Source: Robinsoniella peoriensis
Lineage (GTDB): Bacteria > Bacillota > Clostridia > Lachnospirales > Lachnospiraceae
Reading direction: 5' to 3'
DNA: 64,000 nt
NCBI RefSeq assembly: GCF_000797495.1
Contig: NZ_JTGN01000004.1
Location: forward strand, 186,001-250,000
Part shown: piece by piece, positions 9,120 through 17,942 of the stretch
Layout of the letters: each line of letters starts with the position of its first letter
Position numbering within the stretch: position 1 is the stretch's first letter
Notes under the pieces: generated by a model
Seen by the model: only the letters and a program-made list of their open reading frames with translations
What the model was told of the DNA's origin: nothing
The model's database searches: none
Made by a program: the position numbers and the translations under genes

Positions 9120-10049
9120 TTACAAATATTCCTCAATCTGAGCTCTTGTAGGAAGGGAATCAATTGCCCCCTTAGTCTGTACGCAGATCCATCCTGCAAC
9201 ATTTCCATATTCCATTGCTTTTAAAATATTCTCTAAGGCAATATCCTCTTTTTTCTCCGCACCCTGTATCAGGATACTGGATAAAAATCCGCCCCAGAAT
9301 GCATCGCCGGCGCCGGTAGCATCTACTGCTTTCGCTTTTCTGCCGGGAATCTCGCGTACTTCACCGCCAAAGAAGCATTTTGCCCCCTTTGCACCTAATG
9401 TCTCAATTACAACCGTAATTCCATTTTCCTTCATAAGCGCCAGAATATTTTCTTCACCGCCCATCATATCTACTTCTTCTTCCGAAATCTTGAGCAGATC
9501 CACATAAGGCAGTACTTCCCGAACTTTAGCCGCACATGCATCGATATCATCATCCCACATTACATTGCGGTAATTTACATCAAAGCTTACCAGCTTGTTG
9601 TTCTCATGAGCCGCTTTCATCGCATAGACGGTAGCATCCACTGCGGTTCCCTGGGACAGGGAACAGGAACCTGCATGTACCATTTTGCTGTCTTCTATAT
9701 TTGCGTTCTTAACGTCATCTATCGTAAGCAGGGTATCTGCCCCCGGCTTTCTTGCAAATGTAAATGAGCGGTCTCCATCTTCCGCCAGAGTTACAAATGC
9801 CATAGTCGTAACGGCATCCTTTGTCAACTCTTCACATAAAGCTTCCACATTATTTTCTTTTAAAGTATCTACCAGAAAACGTCCAAAATCATCATTTCCC
9901 ATTTTGCCGCAGAATCCGGCCTTTAAACCATTTTTACCGATTGCAATAGCAACGTTTGCCGGCGCTCCGCCAGCCTTTCTGATATAACTAAACGGCTCGT
10001 TTCCCGGAATAAAGTCTATTAACATTTCTCCAACACAAATAACATCCAT
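9120..10049 (-). CDS. PfkB family sugar kinase, probable fructokinase
   Basis: This 309-residue ribokinase-fold kinase has the N-terminal signature VICVGEMLIDFIP, the sugar-site GGAPANVAIAIGKNG, and the C-terminal catalytic AVDATGAGDAFWGGF, where the GAGD Asp is the base. These match bacterial fructokinases, which make fructose-6-phosphate, although PfkB members also take other sugars. GGAGG precedes the ATG. The promoter at 10124-10152 is clamped by an inverted repeat, and the isomerase gene follows in the same operon. Confidence 0.9.
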   Translation of the reverse strand: MDVICVGEMLIDFIPGNEPFSYIRKAGGAPANVAIAIGKNGLKAGFCGKMGNDDFGRFLVDTLKENNVEALCEELTKDAVTTMAFVTLAEDGDRSFTFARKPGADTLLTIDDVKNANIEDSKMVHAGSCSLSQGTAVDATVYAMKAAHENNKLVSFDVNYRNVMWDDDIDACAAKVREVLPYVDLLKISEEEVDMMGGEENILALMKENGITVVIETLGAKGAKCFFGGEVREIPGRKAKAVDATGAGDAFWGGFLSSILIQGAEKKEDIALENILKAMEYGNVAGWICVQTKGAIDSLPTRAQIEEYL

Positions 10050-10106
10050 TTTTTTACCTCCAATTGTTTTAAGGTTATTTATAGTAATATTATATATGTA
10101 AATCGC

Positions 10107-10152
10107 CTTTACTAATTATGTTTATTATAATTAATTAAAATAGTAAAGTCAA
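10107..10152 (-). promoter_or_regulatory. Kinase-isomerase promoter with a flanking inverted repeat
   Basis: The minus strand carries TTGACT (10147-10152), a 17-base spacer and TATAAT (10124-10129). The 8-mer pair CTTTACTA (10107-10114) and TAGTAAAG (10141-10148) forms an inverted repeat, one half overlapping the -35 region and the other just downstream of the -10. The adjacent ROK protein is the obvious candidate to bind it as a repressor. Confidence 0.65.
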
Positions 10153-10179
10153 TATACATTTCAACTAAAAAAATATTTT

Positions 10180-11388
10180 TTAAAATAGCAGTTTTCCTAA
10201 AAATGCCTGCTGCAATACCTGGCATGCTCCTCCCAGCAATTGCGCATCTGCCCCAAACTGTGTTTTTTTGATTTCAATTTCCTGCGCATTGTGAAAAAAT
10301 CTGCGGCTGTTTACTTCCTCTTTCAGGACTGCAATGGCATTTCCAGGCAGATAAATCCCATCATGCCCCAGAAGAATCAGACCCGGATTCAAAATATTTA
10401 CATAATTTACCAACGCTGCAGCCAGTTTCTTCATCACATCGGCAAATACTTCTTCCACCGCCGGATCATTGCTTTCCCTGCAAAACCGGGTAAAACGGTA
10501 ATTGTTGTTTGTTTCTCTCTGCAGACGTTCTTCCACTACCGGAGTGGTTGCATATAATTCCAGACATCCTTTATTTCCACAGGTACATTGCTCCCCCTGG
10601 TAATCAATGCTGGTATGTCCCACTTCAGACGGAAGTCCGCTCTGGTTTTCATACAAATCTCCGTTCATGACCATCCCGCATCCGATTCCCCGTCCCAGAC
10701 CCAGAAACAGGAAATCCTTATACTCATTTCCATATCCATATAACAGCTCTGCAAGTGCTCCGCTTTGATTGTCATGGTTTAAAAAGACAGGGAGATGATA
10801 CCGCTCTGTCAATAGTTCCACAATGGGGATATTTTTAATATCCCAAAAATAGAGGGGTTCCAGGATCATTCCCTTTTTCACATCTACCGGACCAATGGAT
10901 GCCACGCCGATTCCCAGTATGTTCCGCTCTTTCTTCCTCAGCCTGTCGATCATCTCATATAACTGTTCCATCAGCTCATCGCTGTTGGTCACACAGGCTT
11001 CCTTCATGACTCTGGTCTCCCGCCTGATGATATTTAAACTAAAGTCACACATAACAACTTCCAGACGGCTTCTGAATACCAGTACGCCAATAATTTTCGG
11101 GCATTGTCCGGATATTTTCAAGCGGATCGGATTCCTTCCGACTTCCTCATTCTGCACAACACTGGTTTCCTCAATCAAATGCTGTTCCAGCATTTCCGAT
11201 ACAATATTTGTAACTGCCATTTTCGTAAGACCTGTTCTTCTTGCAAGCTCTGCCCTGGAAGTACAGACTCCCGTAGCAACCAGCTTTAACATCAGTCCCC
11301 TGTTTAACTGTCGGTATGTCTTGCTGTTTCCGCCTTTTCCACCGTTCACACTAATTCTCCTTGCTGATTTATTTCTGATTCTACCCAT
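10180..11388 (-). CDS. ROK family transcriptional repressor
   Basis: This 402-residue NagC/XylR-type protein has an N-terminal winged helix at about residues 25-85 (SRAELARRTGLTKMAVTNIV) and a ROK sugar-kinase-like domain. The ROK zinc motif is CTCGNKGCLELYA; also present are FLGLGRGIGCGMVMNGDLY and PSEVGHTSIDY. It is likely to sense a sugar or sugar phosphate and control the kinase-isomerase genes 131 bases downstream. It follows the EamA gene by 16 bases, so those two are probably co-transcribed. Confidence 0.9.
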   Translation of the reverse strand: MGRIRNKSARRISVNGGKGGNSKTYRQLNRGLMLKLVATGVCTSRAELARRTGLTKMAVTNIVSEMLEQHLIEETSVVQNEEVGRNPIRLKISGQCPKIIGVLVFRSRLEVVMCDFSLNIIRRETRVMKEACVTNSDELMEQLYEMIDRLRKKERNILGIGVASIGPVDVKKGMILEPLYFWDIKNIPIVELLTERYHLPVFLNHDNQSGALAELLYGYGNEYKDFLFLGLGRGIGCGMVMNGDLYENQSGLPSEVGHTSIDYQGEQCTCGNKGCLELYATTPVVEERLQRETNNNYRFTRFCRESNDPAVEEVFADVMKKLAAALVNYVNILNPGLILLGHDGIYLPGNAIAVLKEEVNSRRFFHNAQEIEIKKTQFGADAQLLGGACQVLQQAFLGKLLF

Positions 11389-11404
11389 ATTTTAATCCAT
11401 TTTT

Positions 11405-12280
11405 CTAGATAAGTAAAGCAAGTGTACCAAGTACAATCAAAATCAGTCCTGTCACAGCCCTTTTCTTTAATTTTTCCTTTAAAACAAAATAAGCAAAAAA
11501 GACGGTCACTAAAATACTCAGTTTATCGATGGGCACTACAACGCCTGCCGGTCCGTCCTGCAATGCCCGATAGTAACAAAGCCAGGACAGTCCTGTTGTA
11601 AGCCCGGATAAAAAAATGAATATCCAGGATCGTCTCTCTATGTCTTTTATTTCTTTTTGTTTGTGCAGTCCGAAAACTATGATCCATGCCATGATTAATA
11701 CAACCATAGTGCGGATTGCTGTTCCCAGATTGGATTCTACACCAGTTATCCCAATTTTGCCAAGTATCGCCGTAAGACTTGCAAATACTGCTGAGAGAAG
11801 AGCATATATCAGCCAGCCCCTGCCTTTTTGGGTTTTAGCACGGGGAAGCCTATGATCCTTATGTTTCTTCTCAATCATCAGATAAGTGCCCGTTCCGATC
11901 AGGCCCATTGCAAGCACCTTGATACCGCCAAGCCCCTCTTTTAAAAACAGAAATGCAAAAAGCATTGTCAGTATTGTACTTGATTTATCAATAGGTACTA
12001 CCTTATTTACATCTCCCAGCTGCAGCGCCTTAAAGTAGCATATCCAGGACGCACCGGTAGCCATACCGGAAAGGATTAAAAACACAAAAGTTTTTCTGCC
12101 GATCTCTCCAATTGTATGAAAAGATCCCGCCACAAAAACCATGAGCCATGCAAAGAGCACTACAATTACCGTTCTAAGTGCAGTTACCAGGTATGAATCT
12201 GTCTTCTCAATTCCAAGTTTTGCCAGAACTGCCGTTATGCCGGCAAAAAGTGCTGATCCAAAAGCAAATAAAACCCACAT
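11405..12280 (-). CDS. EamA/DMT family transporter
   Basis: About 291 residues with ten predicted membrane segments in two homologous halves: WVLFAFGSALFAGITAVLAKLGI at the start and LIYALLSAVFASLTAILGKIGI in the middle, each followed by a VVPIDK motif. It belongs to the drug/metabolite transporter superfamily; the substrate is unknown. The ATG at 12280 is chosen because GGGAGG lies upstream at a normal distance; a GTG three codons earlier is possible. Its position before the ROK regulator suggests a sugar or metabolite role. Confidence 0.85.
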   Translation of the reverse strand: MWVLFAFGSALFAGITAVLAKLGIEKTDSYLVTALRTVIVVLFAWLMVFVAGSFHTIGEIGRKTFVFLILSGMATGASWICYFKALQLGDVNKVVPIDKSSTILTMLFAFLFLKEGLGGIKVLAMGLIGTGTYLMIEKKHKDHRLPRAKTQKGRGWLIYALLSAVFASLTAILGKIGITGVESNLGTAIRTMVVLIMAWIIVFGLHKQKEIKDIERRSWIFIFLSGLTTGLSWLCYYRALQDGPAGVVVPIDKLSILVTVFFAYFVLKEKLKKRAVTGLILIVLGTLALLI

Positions 12281-12312
12281 CCCACACACCTCCCATACAT
12301 TCTGATGCCTTT

Positions 12313-13671
12313 TTATACATTAGTTTCCCGCCTATGTAAAATTTTCTTTATCATTGCAAAATAGCAGGTTCCCGTAACCACCGCACTAATCACGTCTGCA
12401 ACAGGCTCTGCCAGAAACACCTGGTCGATTTCATATATCAGGGGAAGCAGGAAAACTGCGCCAAGATACACAATCTTTCTGAAGGTAGACAATGGTAGTG
12501 CCATTTTTGCAATGCCCATACCGGTAAATCCATCCACAAAGGTGTACTGAATTGCTAGTGGTATGATACCTAAAGTATATACCCGGATGGCTCTTGCTGC
12601 AAACTGAATGTATGTTTCGTTTTGGGTAAATATCCCTACAAAAGGTCTGGCAAAATTCTGAGCTGTCACAAACATGATGGTGGTAAAGATCAGGCATAAA
12701 ATAACAATCCACTTCTCCGCTTCCAAAACCCGGTCCGATTTGCGTGCTCCATAATTATATCCAAGTATCGTCTGGGTCCCGGCCGTGATTCCTCCAAGCG
12801 GCATCGTTACCATAAGCATAAAGCTCTGTACAATTGTTGCACAGGTAATCAGCATATCTCCCCTGTCCGGGCCGCCGTACTTTTGCAAAACGGTATTCAG
12901 GGCGATCAGCAGAACGTTGTCCATAACAATAATGATAAATGGCGTAAGTCCCAAAAATGAAATCTTCCTTATAATCCCAAGACTGTATCCTCCAAAACTG
13001 ATTGCTATGGGAACTTTTTTCCCAAACAAAAATTTAAGTACGAAACCGCAGGATACCATCTGGGAAATGACCGTAGCAATTGCCGCACCCTTTACTCCCA
13101 TACCAAAAACGAAGATAAATACAGGATCTAATACCAGATTCATAACTGCACCGATCATCACGGACATCATCCCGACTTTTGCATATCCCTGACAGATGAT
13201 AAACTGATTCATACCGATGGACATCAGCGCAAATACGGTACCAAGTAAATAAATGGTAAAATAATCATTTGCATAGGGAAAACTTTGCTCGCTGGCACCG
13301 AACCACAGCAGCAGATTTTCTTTGAGGGGCAACAATATGATCGTCAGTGCCACCGATACCACTAGCAGCAGTAAAAAGCTGTTTGCCAGAATCTGCTTTG
13401 CTGATTTTTCATCCTTTTCTCCCATGCGGATACTCATAAGGGGGGAGCCGCCCACTCCCACAAATGACCCAAATGCGGACAAAAGTGCCACGATCGGCCC
13501 GCAGATGCCGACTCCCGCCAGGGCAATCTCACCAATCTGATCAATATTCCCAATATACATACGGTCTACCACGCTGTATAACACATTAATAAACTGCGCC
13601 AGCATGGAAGGAATTCCAAGGCGCAGTACAAGTTTTCTAATACTATCTTTTTCTAGATTATTTTCAACCAT
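12313..13671 (-). CDS. MATE family efflux transporter
   Basis: This protein of about 452 residues is a twelve-helix multidrug and toxin extrusion pump. The N-terminal LGIPSMLAQFINVLYSVVDRMYIG and the repeat-half QTILGYNYGAR are typical. The ATG at 13671 has a GGAGAAG site; an upstream ATG adds ten residues. A consensus promoter (13717-13745) lies directly upstream, after the TipA-like MerR regulator gene. This suggests, but does not prove, drug-responsive expression. Confidence 0.9.
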   Translation of the reverse strand: MVENNLEKDSIRKLVLRLGIPSMLAQFINVLYSVVDRMYIGNIDQIGEIALAGVGICGPIVALLSAFGSFVGVGGSPLMSIRMGEKDEKSAKQILANSFLLLLVVSVALTIILLPLKENLLLWFGASEQSFPYANDYFTIYLLGTVFALMSIGMNQFIICQGYAKVGMMSVMIGAVMNLVLDPVFIFVFGMGVKGAAIATVISQMVSCGFVLKFLFGKKVPIAISFGGYSLGIIRKISFLGLTPFIIIVMDNVLLIALNTVLQKYGGPDRGDMLITCATIVQSFMLMVTMPLGGITAGTQTILGYNYGARKSDRVLEAEKWIVILCLIFTTIMFVTAQNFARPFVGIFTQNETYIQFAARAIRVYTLGIIPLAIQYTFVDGFTGMGIAKMALPLSTFRKIVYLGAVFLLPLIYEIDQVFLAEPVADVISAVVTGTCYFAMIKKILHRRETNV

Positions 13672-13716
13672 TTTCTCTTCTCCAATACGGTACATGATCA
13701 TTTGTACGCACTAAAT

Positions 13717-13745
13717 ATTCTATCTGGTTTATGTGAGAATTTCAA
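13717..13745 (-). promoter_or_regulatory. Candidate promoter for the MATE gene
   Basis: The minus strand shows TTGAAA (13740-13745), a 17-base spacer and TAGAAT (13717-13722) in the 97-base gap between the MerR and MATE genes. The spacer is the ordinary length, so this is not a classical MerR-type promoter. Confidence 0.5.
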
Positions 13746-13768
13746 TAGAATTTTACTTTGTTTTCAAA

Positions 13769-14536
13769 CTATTTTTTACTTTGGTTCATTGCCTGAACTG
13801 CGTCTCTTAAGAAACGGGCACATCCCTTTACATTCTGGTCATAATAATCCGTAAAACGCTCATCCGCCACATACATTTCAGCTACTCCGTTATGGGCCTC
13901 CGGTGTATAATGGCTCCAGGTGTATGACAACCATTCTTTGTGAAGTCCGGCAATTTTTTGTCCCAGTTCTCCCCAAGGATTTTCCTTCTTCTGAACCGCT
14001 TCCTCCAGCAGACAGTTTATTTCTTTTCCTGTCATCTGCATTTTTTCATATTCTTCCATGGTCAGATTCATCAGTTTGGCATTACTCTTATCCACTGCTT
14101 CTGTTCCATAGGCTTTTCTGATCTCTTCACCATACCGTTTTTCATTTTCCTGTATCATTTCTTGTTTTAAGCCTTCAAATTTTTCTCTGTCAGTCATGCT
14201 TCTATTCCCTTCTTCCTTTTCAATTGTTTTAGTGACATTTTTAATCAGGAGATCAATTTGCTGCTGACGTTGTTTTAAAACATCCAGATGTTCCCTCAAA
14301 ATATTCACCCGGTTAAAGGAAACATCTGCAGTGATCGCTTTTATTTTGGACAGTTCCATTCCCATATCTCGAAAAAACAGGATCTGCTGAAGTGCGTCCA
14401 CTTCCTTTTCTCCATATATGCGATATCCGGATTCATTCACATATGCCGGATGCAGCAGACCAATTCCATCATAATAGCGCAGTGTCCGGGTAGTGATTCC
14501 CGCCAGTTTAGCCAGTTTCTGAATGCTATATTCCAT
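13769..14536 (-). CDS. MerR family regulator with a TipAS-type effector domain
   Basis: This 255-residue protein has a MerR helix-turn-helix at residues 3-70 (SIQKLAKLAGITTRTLRYYD, SGYRIYGEKEVDALQQI), a long dimerisation helix to about 120, and a C-terminal TipAS-like helical domain. The latter shows GLHKEWLSYTW, YTPEAHNGVAEMYVADERFTDYYD and CARFLRDAV. TipAS domains bind structurally diverse drugs such as thiopeptides. An AGGAGG site precedes the ATG. Its own promoter has the 19-base spacer diagnostic of MerR control. The MATE pump gene follows. Confidence 0.92.
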   Translation of the reverse strand: MEYSIQKLAKLAGITTRTLRYYDGIGLLHPAYVNESGYRIYGEKEVDALQQILFFRDMGMELSKIKAITADVSFNRVNILREHLDVLKQRQQQIDLLIKNVTKTIEKEEGNRSMTDREKFEGLKQEMIQENEKRYGEEIRKAYGTEAVDKSNAKLMNLTMEEYEKMQMTGKEINCLLEEAVQKKENPWGELGQKIAGLHKEWLSYTWSHYTPEAHNGVAEMYVADERFTDYYDQNVKGCARFLRDAVQAMNQSKK

Positions 14537-14561
14537 TTTCTATCCACCTCCTGATAAATCC

Positions 14562-14592
14562 ATGTTAAACCTTTACGCTGCGTCAATGTCAA
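14562..14592 (-). promoter_or_regulatory. MerR-type promoter (19-base spacer) of the TipA-like gene
   Basis: On the minus strand, TTGACA (14587-14592) and TAACAT (14562-14567) are separated by 19 bases, the over-long spacer characteristic of promoters that MerR proteins untwist. The spacer contains ACGCAGCGT, a dyad centred at about 14579. It indicates autoregulation of the downstream TipA-like gene. Confidence 0.75.
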
Positions 14593-14604
14593 GCACTTTT
14601 TTCT

Positions 14605-15561
14605 CTAGGACAGGATTATCGATTCACGTGAGAACAAGCTTAACTGTCTTTCCTTCAAACTCTTTACATTTCGGTCCTTTACAATATCTTTATCCCCCAG
14701 TTTACTGCAGAGCAAGGGCGAATCCCTATCATACTTTGCATTATTTTCTAAAGTAAGTTCGTGGTTTAAATTAGCATAACAATATACGCAGCCATTTTTA
14801 CAGGTATTATATAATCCGATATCAATGCTGGCCGCACATCCACATTCCAGCCTCTGGTTCTTATCCTTTTCCACCTTCAGGGGACAGTCTATGATCTCTG
14901 ACAGCAGTCTGTCATCAATGCATCTTCCGTGAGCAATACCGAATTTATGAAGATCGATATCTTCTGCACATGTTTCCAGAGCAATTCCATAGCGGGATGC
15001 CGCCTTTGAAAATGCTTCTGCCAGATATTCTTTTTCTTCTCTTACTGCCGGCCGGATCCCCATCTGCTTCATCCTGTTTTTCATTTTTGTGTAGAAATCC
15101 AAATAGCTGAAGACACATTTATTTGTATAGGGAGCAAGAATTTCAGCCATACCGGAAAATTCCTTTACATGGTACTGCACCGTATAAGTATCATTTAGTA
15201 TAACCGGATCATAACGCCAGATTACACGCTCCTTTCCGATCATTTCCGAAAGGCACTGAAAGCTATTCATCCGATCCTTAAGCAGTGGAAGGTGTTCTTC
15301 TATTTCCCTTCCGTAGGGGTTTAACGTATATTGAAAATAATAAGCATATTCTTTCAGTTCATTCAGCCTTTTCAGCATTGGTCTTGGATTTTTGGTCCAG
15401 AAAACAATGCCGTCCACTACTTCCGGAGATAAATCAATCCGGCTGATCTGGTGGGCATTCATGGGATTCCTGACCCAGACCTGTTTTTCTTGGATCCGGT
15501 TTAAAAACCAATCGGTATAATACGATGGAATATCGGTTCTTCTGCTTGCACTGATTATCAT
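14605..15561 (-). CDS. DUF1848 family protein with a radical-SAM-like cysteine cluster
   Basis: This protein of about 318 residues begins IISASRRTDIPSYYTDWF and contains VFWTKNPRPML, both typical of DUF1848. Near the C-terminus it has CGCAASIDIGLYNTCKNGCVYCYA, quoted here as CGC, then TCKNGCVYCYAN, a CxxxCxxC-like arrangement that could bind an iron-sulfur cluster. The biochemical role is not established. The second of two in-frame ATGs (15561) is better placed relative to the GAGGG site; the first is at 15567. It is monocistronic, with a terminator-backed gene upstream. Confidence 0.8.
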   Translation of the reverse strand: MIISASRRTDIPSYYTDWFLNRIQEKQVWVRNPMNAHQISRIDLSPEVVDGIVFWTKNPRPMLKRLNELKEYAYYFQYTLNPYGREIEEHLPLLKDRMNSFQCLSEMIGKERVIWRYDPVILNDTYTVQYHVKEFSGMAEILAPYTNKCVFSYLDFYTKMKNRMKQMGIRPAVREEKEYLAEAFSKAASRYGIALETCAEDIDLHKFGIAHGRCIDDRLLSEIIDCPLKVEKDKNQRLECGCAASIDIGLYNTCKNGCVYCYANLNHELTLENNAKYDRDSPLLCSKLGDKDIVKDRNVKSLKERQLSLFSRESIILS

Positions 15562-15647
15562 AATCATCCCTCATTTCATAAGTAGTTAACAGTATTTTTA
15601 TATACTGTACTATTTTATAGGGGATGCGTCAACCTGCCGGGGATAGC

Positions 15648-15682
15648 AAAAGCCTGGATTATTTACCGTCCAGGCTTTTATA
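15648..15682 (-). terminator. Intrinsic terminator after the ABC permease gene
   Basis: An 11-bp stem AAAAGCCTGGA / TCCAGGCTTTT with a 10-base loop lies 5 bases after the permease stop on the minus strand and ends the LytTR-DUF3021-ABC cluster. Confidence 0.8.
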
Positions 15683-15686
15683 CAGC

Positions 15687-16388
15687 TTATCCATCTAACC
15701 GGTTTCTGCGGAACACAATTACAAACCCAACGAGCATTATTGCAAAATTTACCACTATCACCAGTACACCTTCCCAGCTGATCCCTTCCATTTTTTCCAC
15801 AAAACTGCTGATTTGATGTCCATAAGTAAATTTTGCAATCTGTCCTATCTTGTCATTAAACTTTGCAAGCATAGGTAAAAAAGCAAAGATCATCCCAAAG
15901 GGCAGTGCGAGACCGTTTGCCGACGTCATATTTTTGGCATATGCACCGATCGCCATGCCTAAAACAACTGATAAAATGCTTCCTATTCCCAATGCCGCCA
16001 TAAATTTTACCATTTCAGCCGCTGAATATCCTCCCAGTGGTAAAAAGAGCACACCGGTAACCATAGTACAGAGAAACACAAATCCACCGGTACTAATCAG
16101 ATACTCTATTGGGTTAACGTTGGACATTAGCAGCATTCTCAGTGTATTTTTTTCCTTTTCTTCCGCCATCATTGAAGAAGTTGCTACGATGGGTGTGAAA
16201 ATCCCATGCATAACACCAAAAATTGATATAAAAAATGCGCTATTCCCCATCTGTTTTCCCATGCTCTGGGTCATAACCATTGCAATCACCGGAAATGTAA
16301 AAAATAATATCAGCACCTGCATATTATGTGCCGTGTCTTTTATCTGTTTGCTAAACAGTGCCTGTAATACTCTTGCATGTATACTCAT
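15687..16388 (-). CDS. ABC-2 type transporter permease
   Basis: About 233 residues with six hydrophobic segments. Family-like features are VATSSMMAEEKEKNTLRMLLMS and the small-residue-rich helices after it. The ATG at 16388 has an ideal AAGGAGG site, and it overlaps the stop of the ATPase gene by 4 bases (ATGA), so the pair is translationally coupled. It is probably the membrane half of an exporter for a drug, peptide or lipid. The substrate is unknown. Confidence 0.88.
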   Translation of the reverse strand: MSIHARVLQALFSKQIKDTAHNMQVLILFFTFPVIAMVMTQSMGKQMGNSAFFISIFGVMHGIFTPIVATSSMMAEEKEKNTLRMLLMSNVNPIEYLISTGGFVFLCTMVTGVLFLPLGGYSAAEMVKFMAALGIGSILSVVLGMAIGAYAKNMTSANGLALPFGMIFAFLPMLAKFNDKIGQIAKFTYGHQISSFVEKMEGISWEGVLVIVVNFAIMLVGFVIVFRRNRLDG

Positions 16389-17230
16389 AACAGCCTCCTT
16401 CCGGTTAATTCCATAAATACCGTTTCCAGATCCGGTTCTGAAGAATGAATAGATTCCACGCATTCCCCCTGAAAATATTCCATAATTCTGTCCGCATTTT
16501 CCCTTGTATTTTTTAGTTTTACAATTGATTTATCTTTACACAGAATTGTGATGATATTCTGGGTATTGTATTTTCTGCAAAGTTCTTCCGGTACCCCGTA
16601 TTCTACGATTCCACCGTCATTTAACAGGGCTACGTGGTCACAGAGCTTGTAAGCCTCCTCCATGTTATGGGTAGTGAGGAATATCGTTGTCCCCTCCTTC
16701 TTCAGTTCCTGCAAAAGCTCATGAATTGTCTGTGTCACCGACGGGTCCAGACCGCTTGTAGGTTCATCCAAAAATAATAGTTTTGGCTGATGAAGCATCG
16801 CTCTTGCCAGTACCAGCCTCTGCCGCATTCCCTTTGACAATTTTTCCACAGCTTTTTTCTCCGCATCTTCCAGCCCCACACGTTTTAATAGTACACCAAT
16901 TCTCTTTTTTTCTACTCCGTATATCCGTGCCGGCAACAACATATTATCATAACAGCTCAACCGCTCATACAATCCGCTGTTATCCAGGACCATACCGATC
17001 ATCTTATAATCTTCTCTGTCCAGCTGTACGCAGGACTTTCCAAAAATGGTCCCTTCCCCCAGATCCGGCTTTAACTGTCCGGTTAAAATTTTAATTAATG
17101 TAGTTTTTCCTGCGCCTGACGGTCCCAAAAGACCGAACACTTCTCCTTCTTCTATCTTTAAATTCACATTATTCAAAACACATTTCTCATTGAACGATTT
17201 CGATATATCTCGAATTACAATCTCTCCCAT
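16385..17230 (-). CDS. ABC transporter ATP-binding protein
   Basis: This ATPase has about 281 residues. Walker A is GLLGPSGAGKTTLIK (about residues 34-48), the signature is LSKGMRQRLVLARAML, Walker B is LLFLDEPTSGLDP, and the switch His is in LTTHNMEEAYKLCDH. A C-terminal extension of about 70 residues ends ETVFMELTGR, as in DrrA/CcmA-like exporters. Neither candidate start (17230 or 17242) has a strong ribosome binding site. A 106-bp tandem duplication lies directly upstream, replacing the normal leader. It works with the permease that overlaps its end. Confidence 0.9.
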   Translation of the reverse strand: MGEIVIRDISKSFNEKCVLNNVNLKIEEGEVFGLLGPSGAGKTTLIKILTGQLKPDLGEGTIFGKSCVQLDREDYKMIGMVLDNSGLYERLSCYDNMLLPARIYGVEKKRIGVLLKRVGLEDAEKKAVEKLSKGMRQRLVLARAMLHQPKLLFLDEPTSGLDPSVTQTIHELLQELKKEGTTIFLTTHNMEEAYKLCDHVALLNDGGIVEYGVPEELCRKYNTQNIITILCKDKSIVKLKNTRENADRIMEYFQGECVESIHSSEPDLETVFMELTGRRLL

Positions 17231-17234
17231 ATTT

Positions 17235-17446
17235 ATACCCATTGCATATTACAGGCTTGCCTGCAATACTGCCACAATTAAACAGGTTGAAAGAATCACA
17301 CCGTGGCATCCTTTCTATATCTTAATTTTCTTTCAACCTTATACCCATTGCATATTACAGGCTTGCCTGCAATACTGCCACAATTAAACAGGTTGAAAGA
17401 ATCACATCGTGGCGTCCTTTCTATATCATAATTTTCTTTCAACCTT
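17235..17446. repeat. Tandem duplication of a 106-bp unit
   Basis: Unit 1 (17235-17340) and unit 2 (17341-17446) differ at only a few positions. Each contains two inverted repeats: TTACAGGCTTGCCTGCAA, and GGTTGAAAGAA pairing with TTTCTTTCAACC about 50 bases away. The pair fills the gap between the DUF3021 and ABC ATPase genes, so the mRNA leader of the exporter genes contains two copies of the same structured unit. Confidence 0.92.
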
Positions 17447-17459
17447 ATCTGCCCTTCTT

Positions 17460-17942
17460 CTAATTTTCTTTCTTTTTCTCTTTATAAACTTTTAACAGTC
17501 TGTCGTATTTCTTTTGTTCCAGCTTCGTCTTAATAACCATAAGTATGGTACTGCCAAGGAAGCAGAGACCAAAAGAAATGAAAAAGCCTACCCAAGCCGG
17601 CCAGAAATCCAAAGGAAACCACCCAAAGCAGATAACAAAAATCAAAATCACAAGCACACTCAGCACAACCATTATTACCGTACGCCAAAGCATCATGACA
17701 TTTTGAAATATTTTAGCAGACATACTGATACTCTGTACCAGATTAAGTACAATGGAACACATAAAAAGCTGTAAAATTGTGGTGTTCGCAATCCCTTTGC
17801 CCCCCAGCTGATACAGATTTGAAAAATCCATTGACTCTTCTCCCCACAAAGCACCTGCAATCGCAATAACCAAGATTTCTACTGCAAATATGATCATTAC
17901 CTGAGCAGCAAATTTGTATTTTGAAAGAATTTTATCACTCAT
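17460..17942 (-). CDS. DUF3021 family membrane protein
   Basis: This protein has 160 residues with four hydrophobic segments: VMIIFAVEILVIAIAGALW near the N-terminus and WVGFFISFGLCFLGSTILMV near the C-terminus are clearest. A basic tail KLEQKKYDRLLKVYKEKKKEN follows, with key residues Lys and Glu. It starts one base after the LytTR gene stop. LytTR-DUF3021 pairs are a recurrent Firmicutes arrangement in which the membrane protein is thought to restrain the regulator; that role is inferred here. Confidence 0.82.
   Translation of the reverse strand: MSDKILSKYKFAAQVMIIFAVEILVIAIAGALWGEESMDFSNLYQLGGKGIANTTILQLFMCSIVLNLVQSISMSAKIFQNVMMLWRTVIMVVLSVLVILIFVICFGWFPLDFWPAWVGFFISFGLCFLGSTILMVIKTKLEQKKYDRLLKVYKEKKKEN

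Noticed and set aside
16385..17242. Start of the ABC ATPase at 17242
   Set aside because: It would place the start inside the duplicated unit with no ribosome binding site; 17230 is slightly better but also weak, so the choice is tentative.
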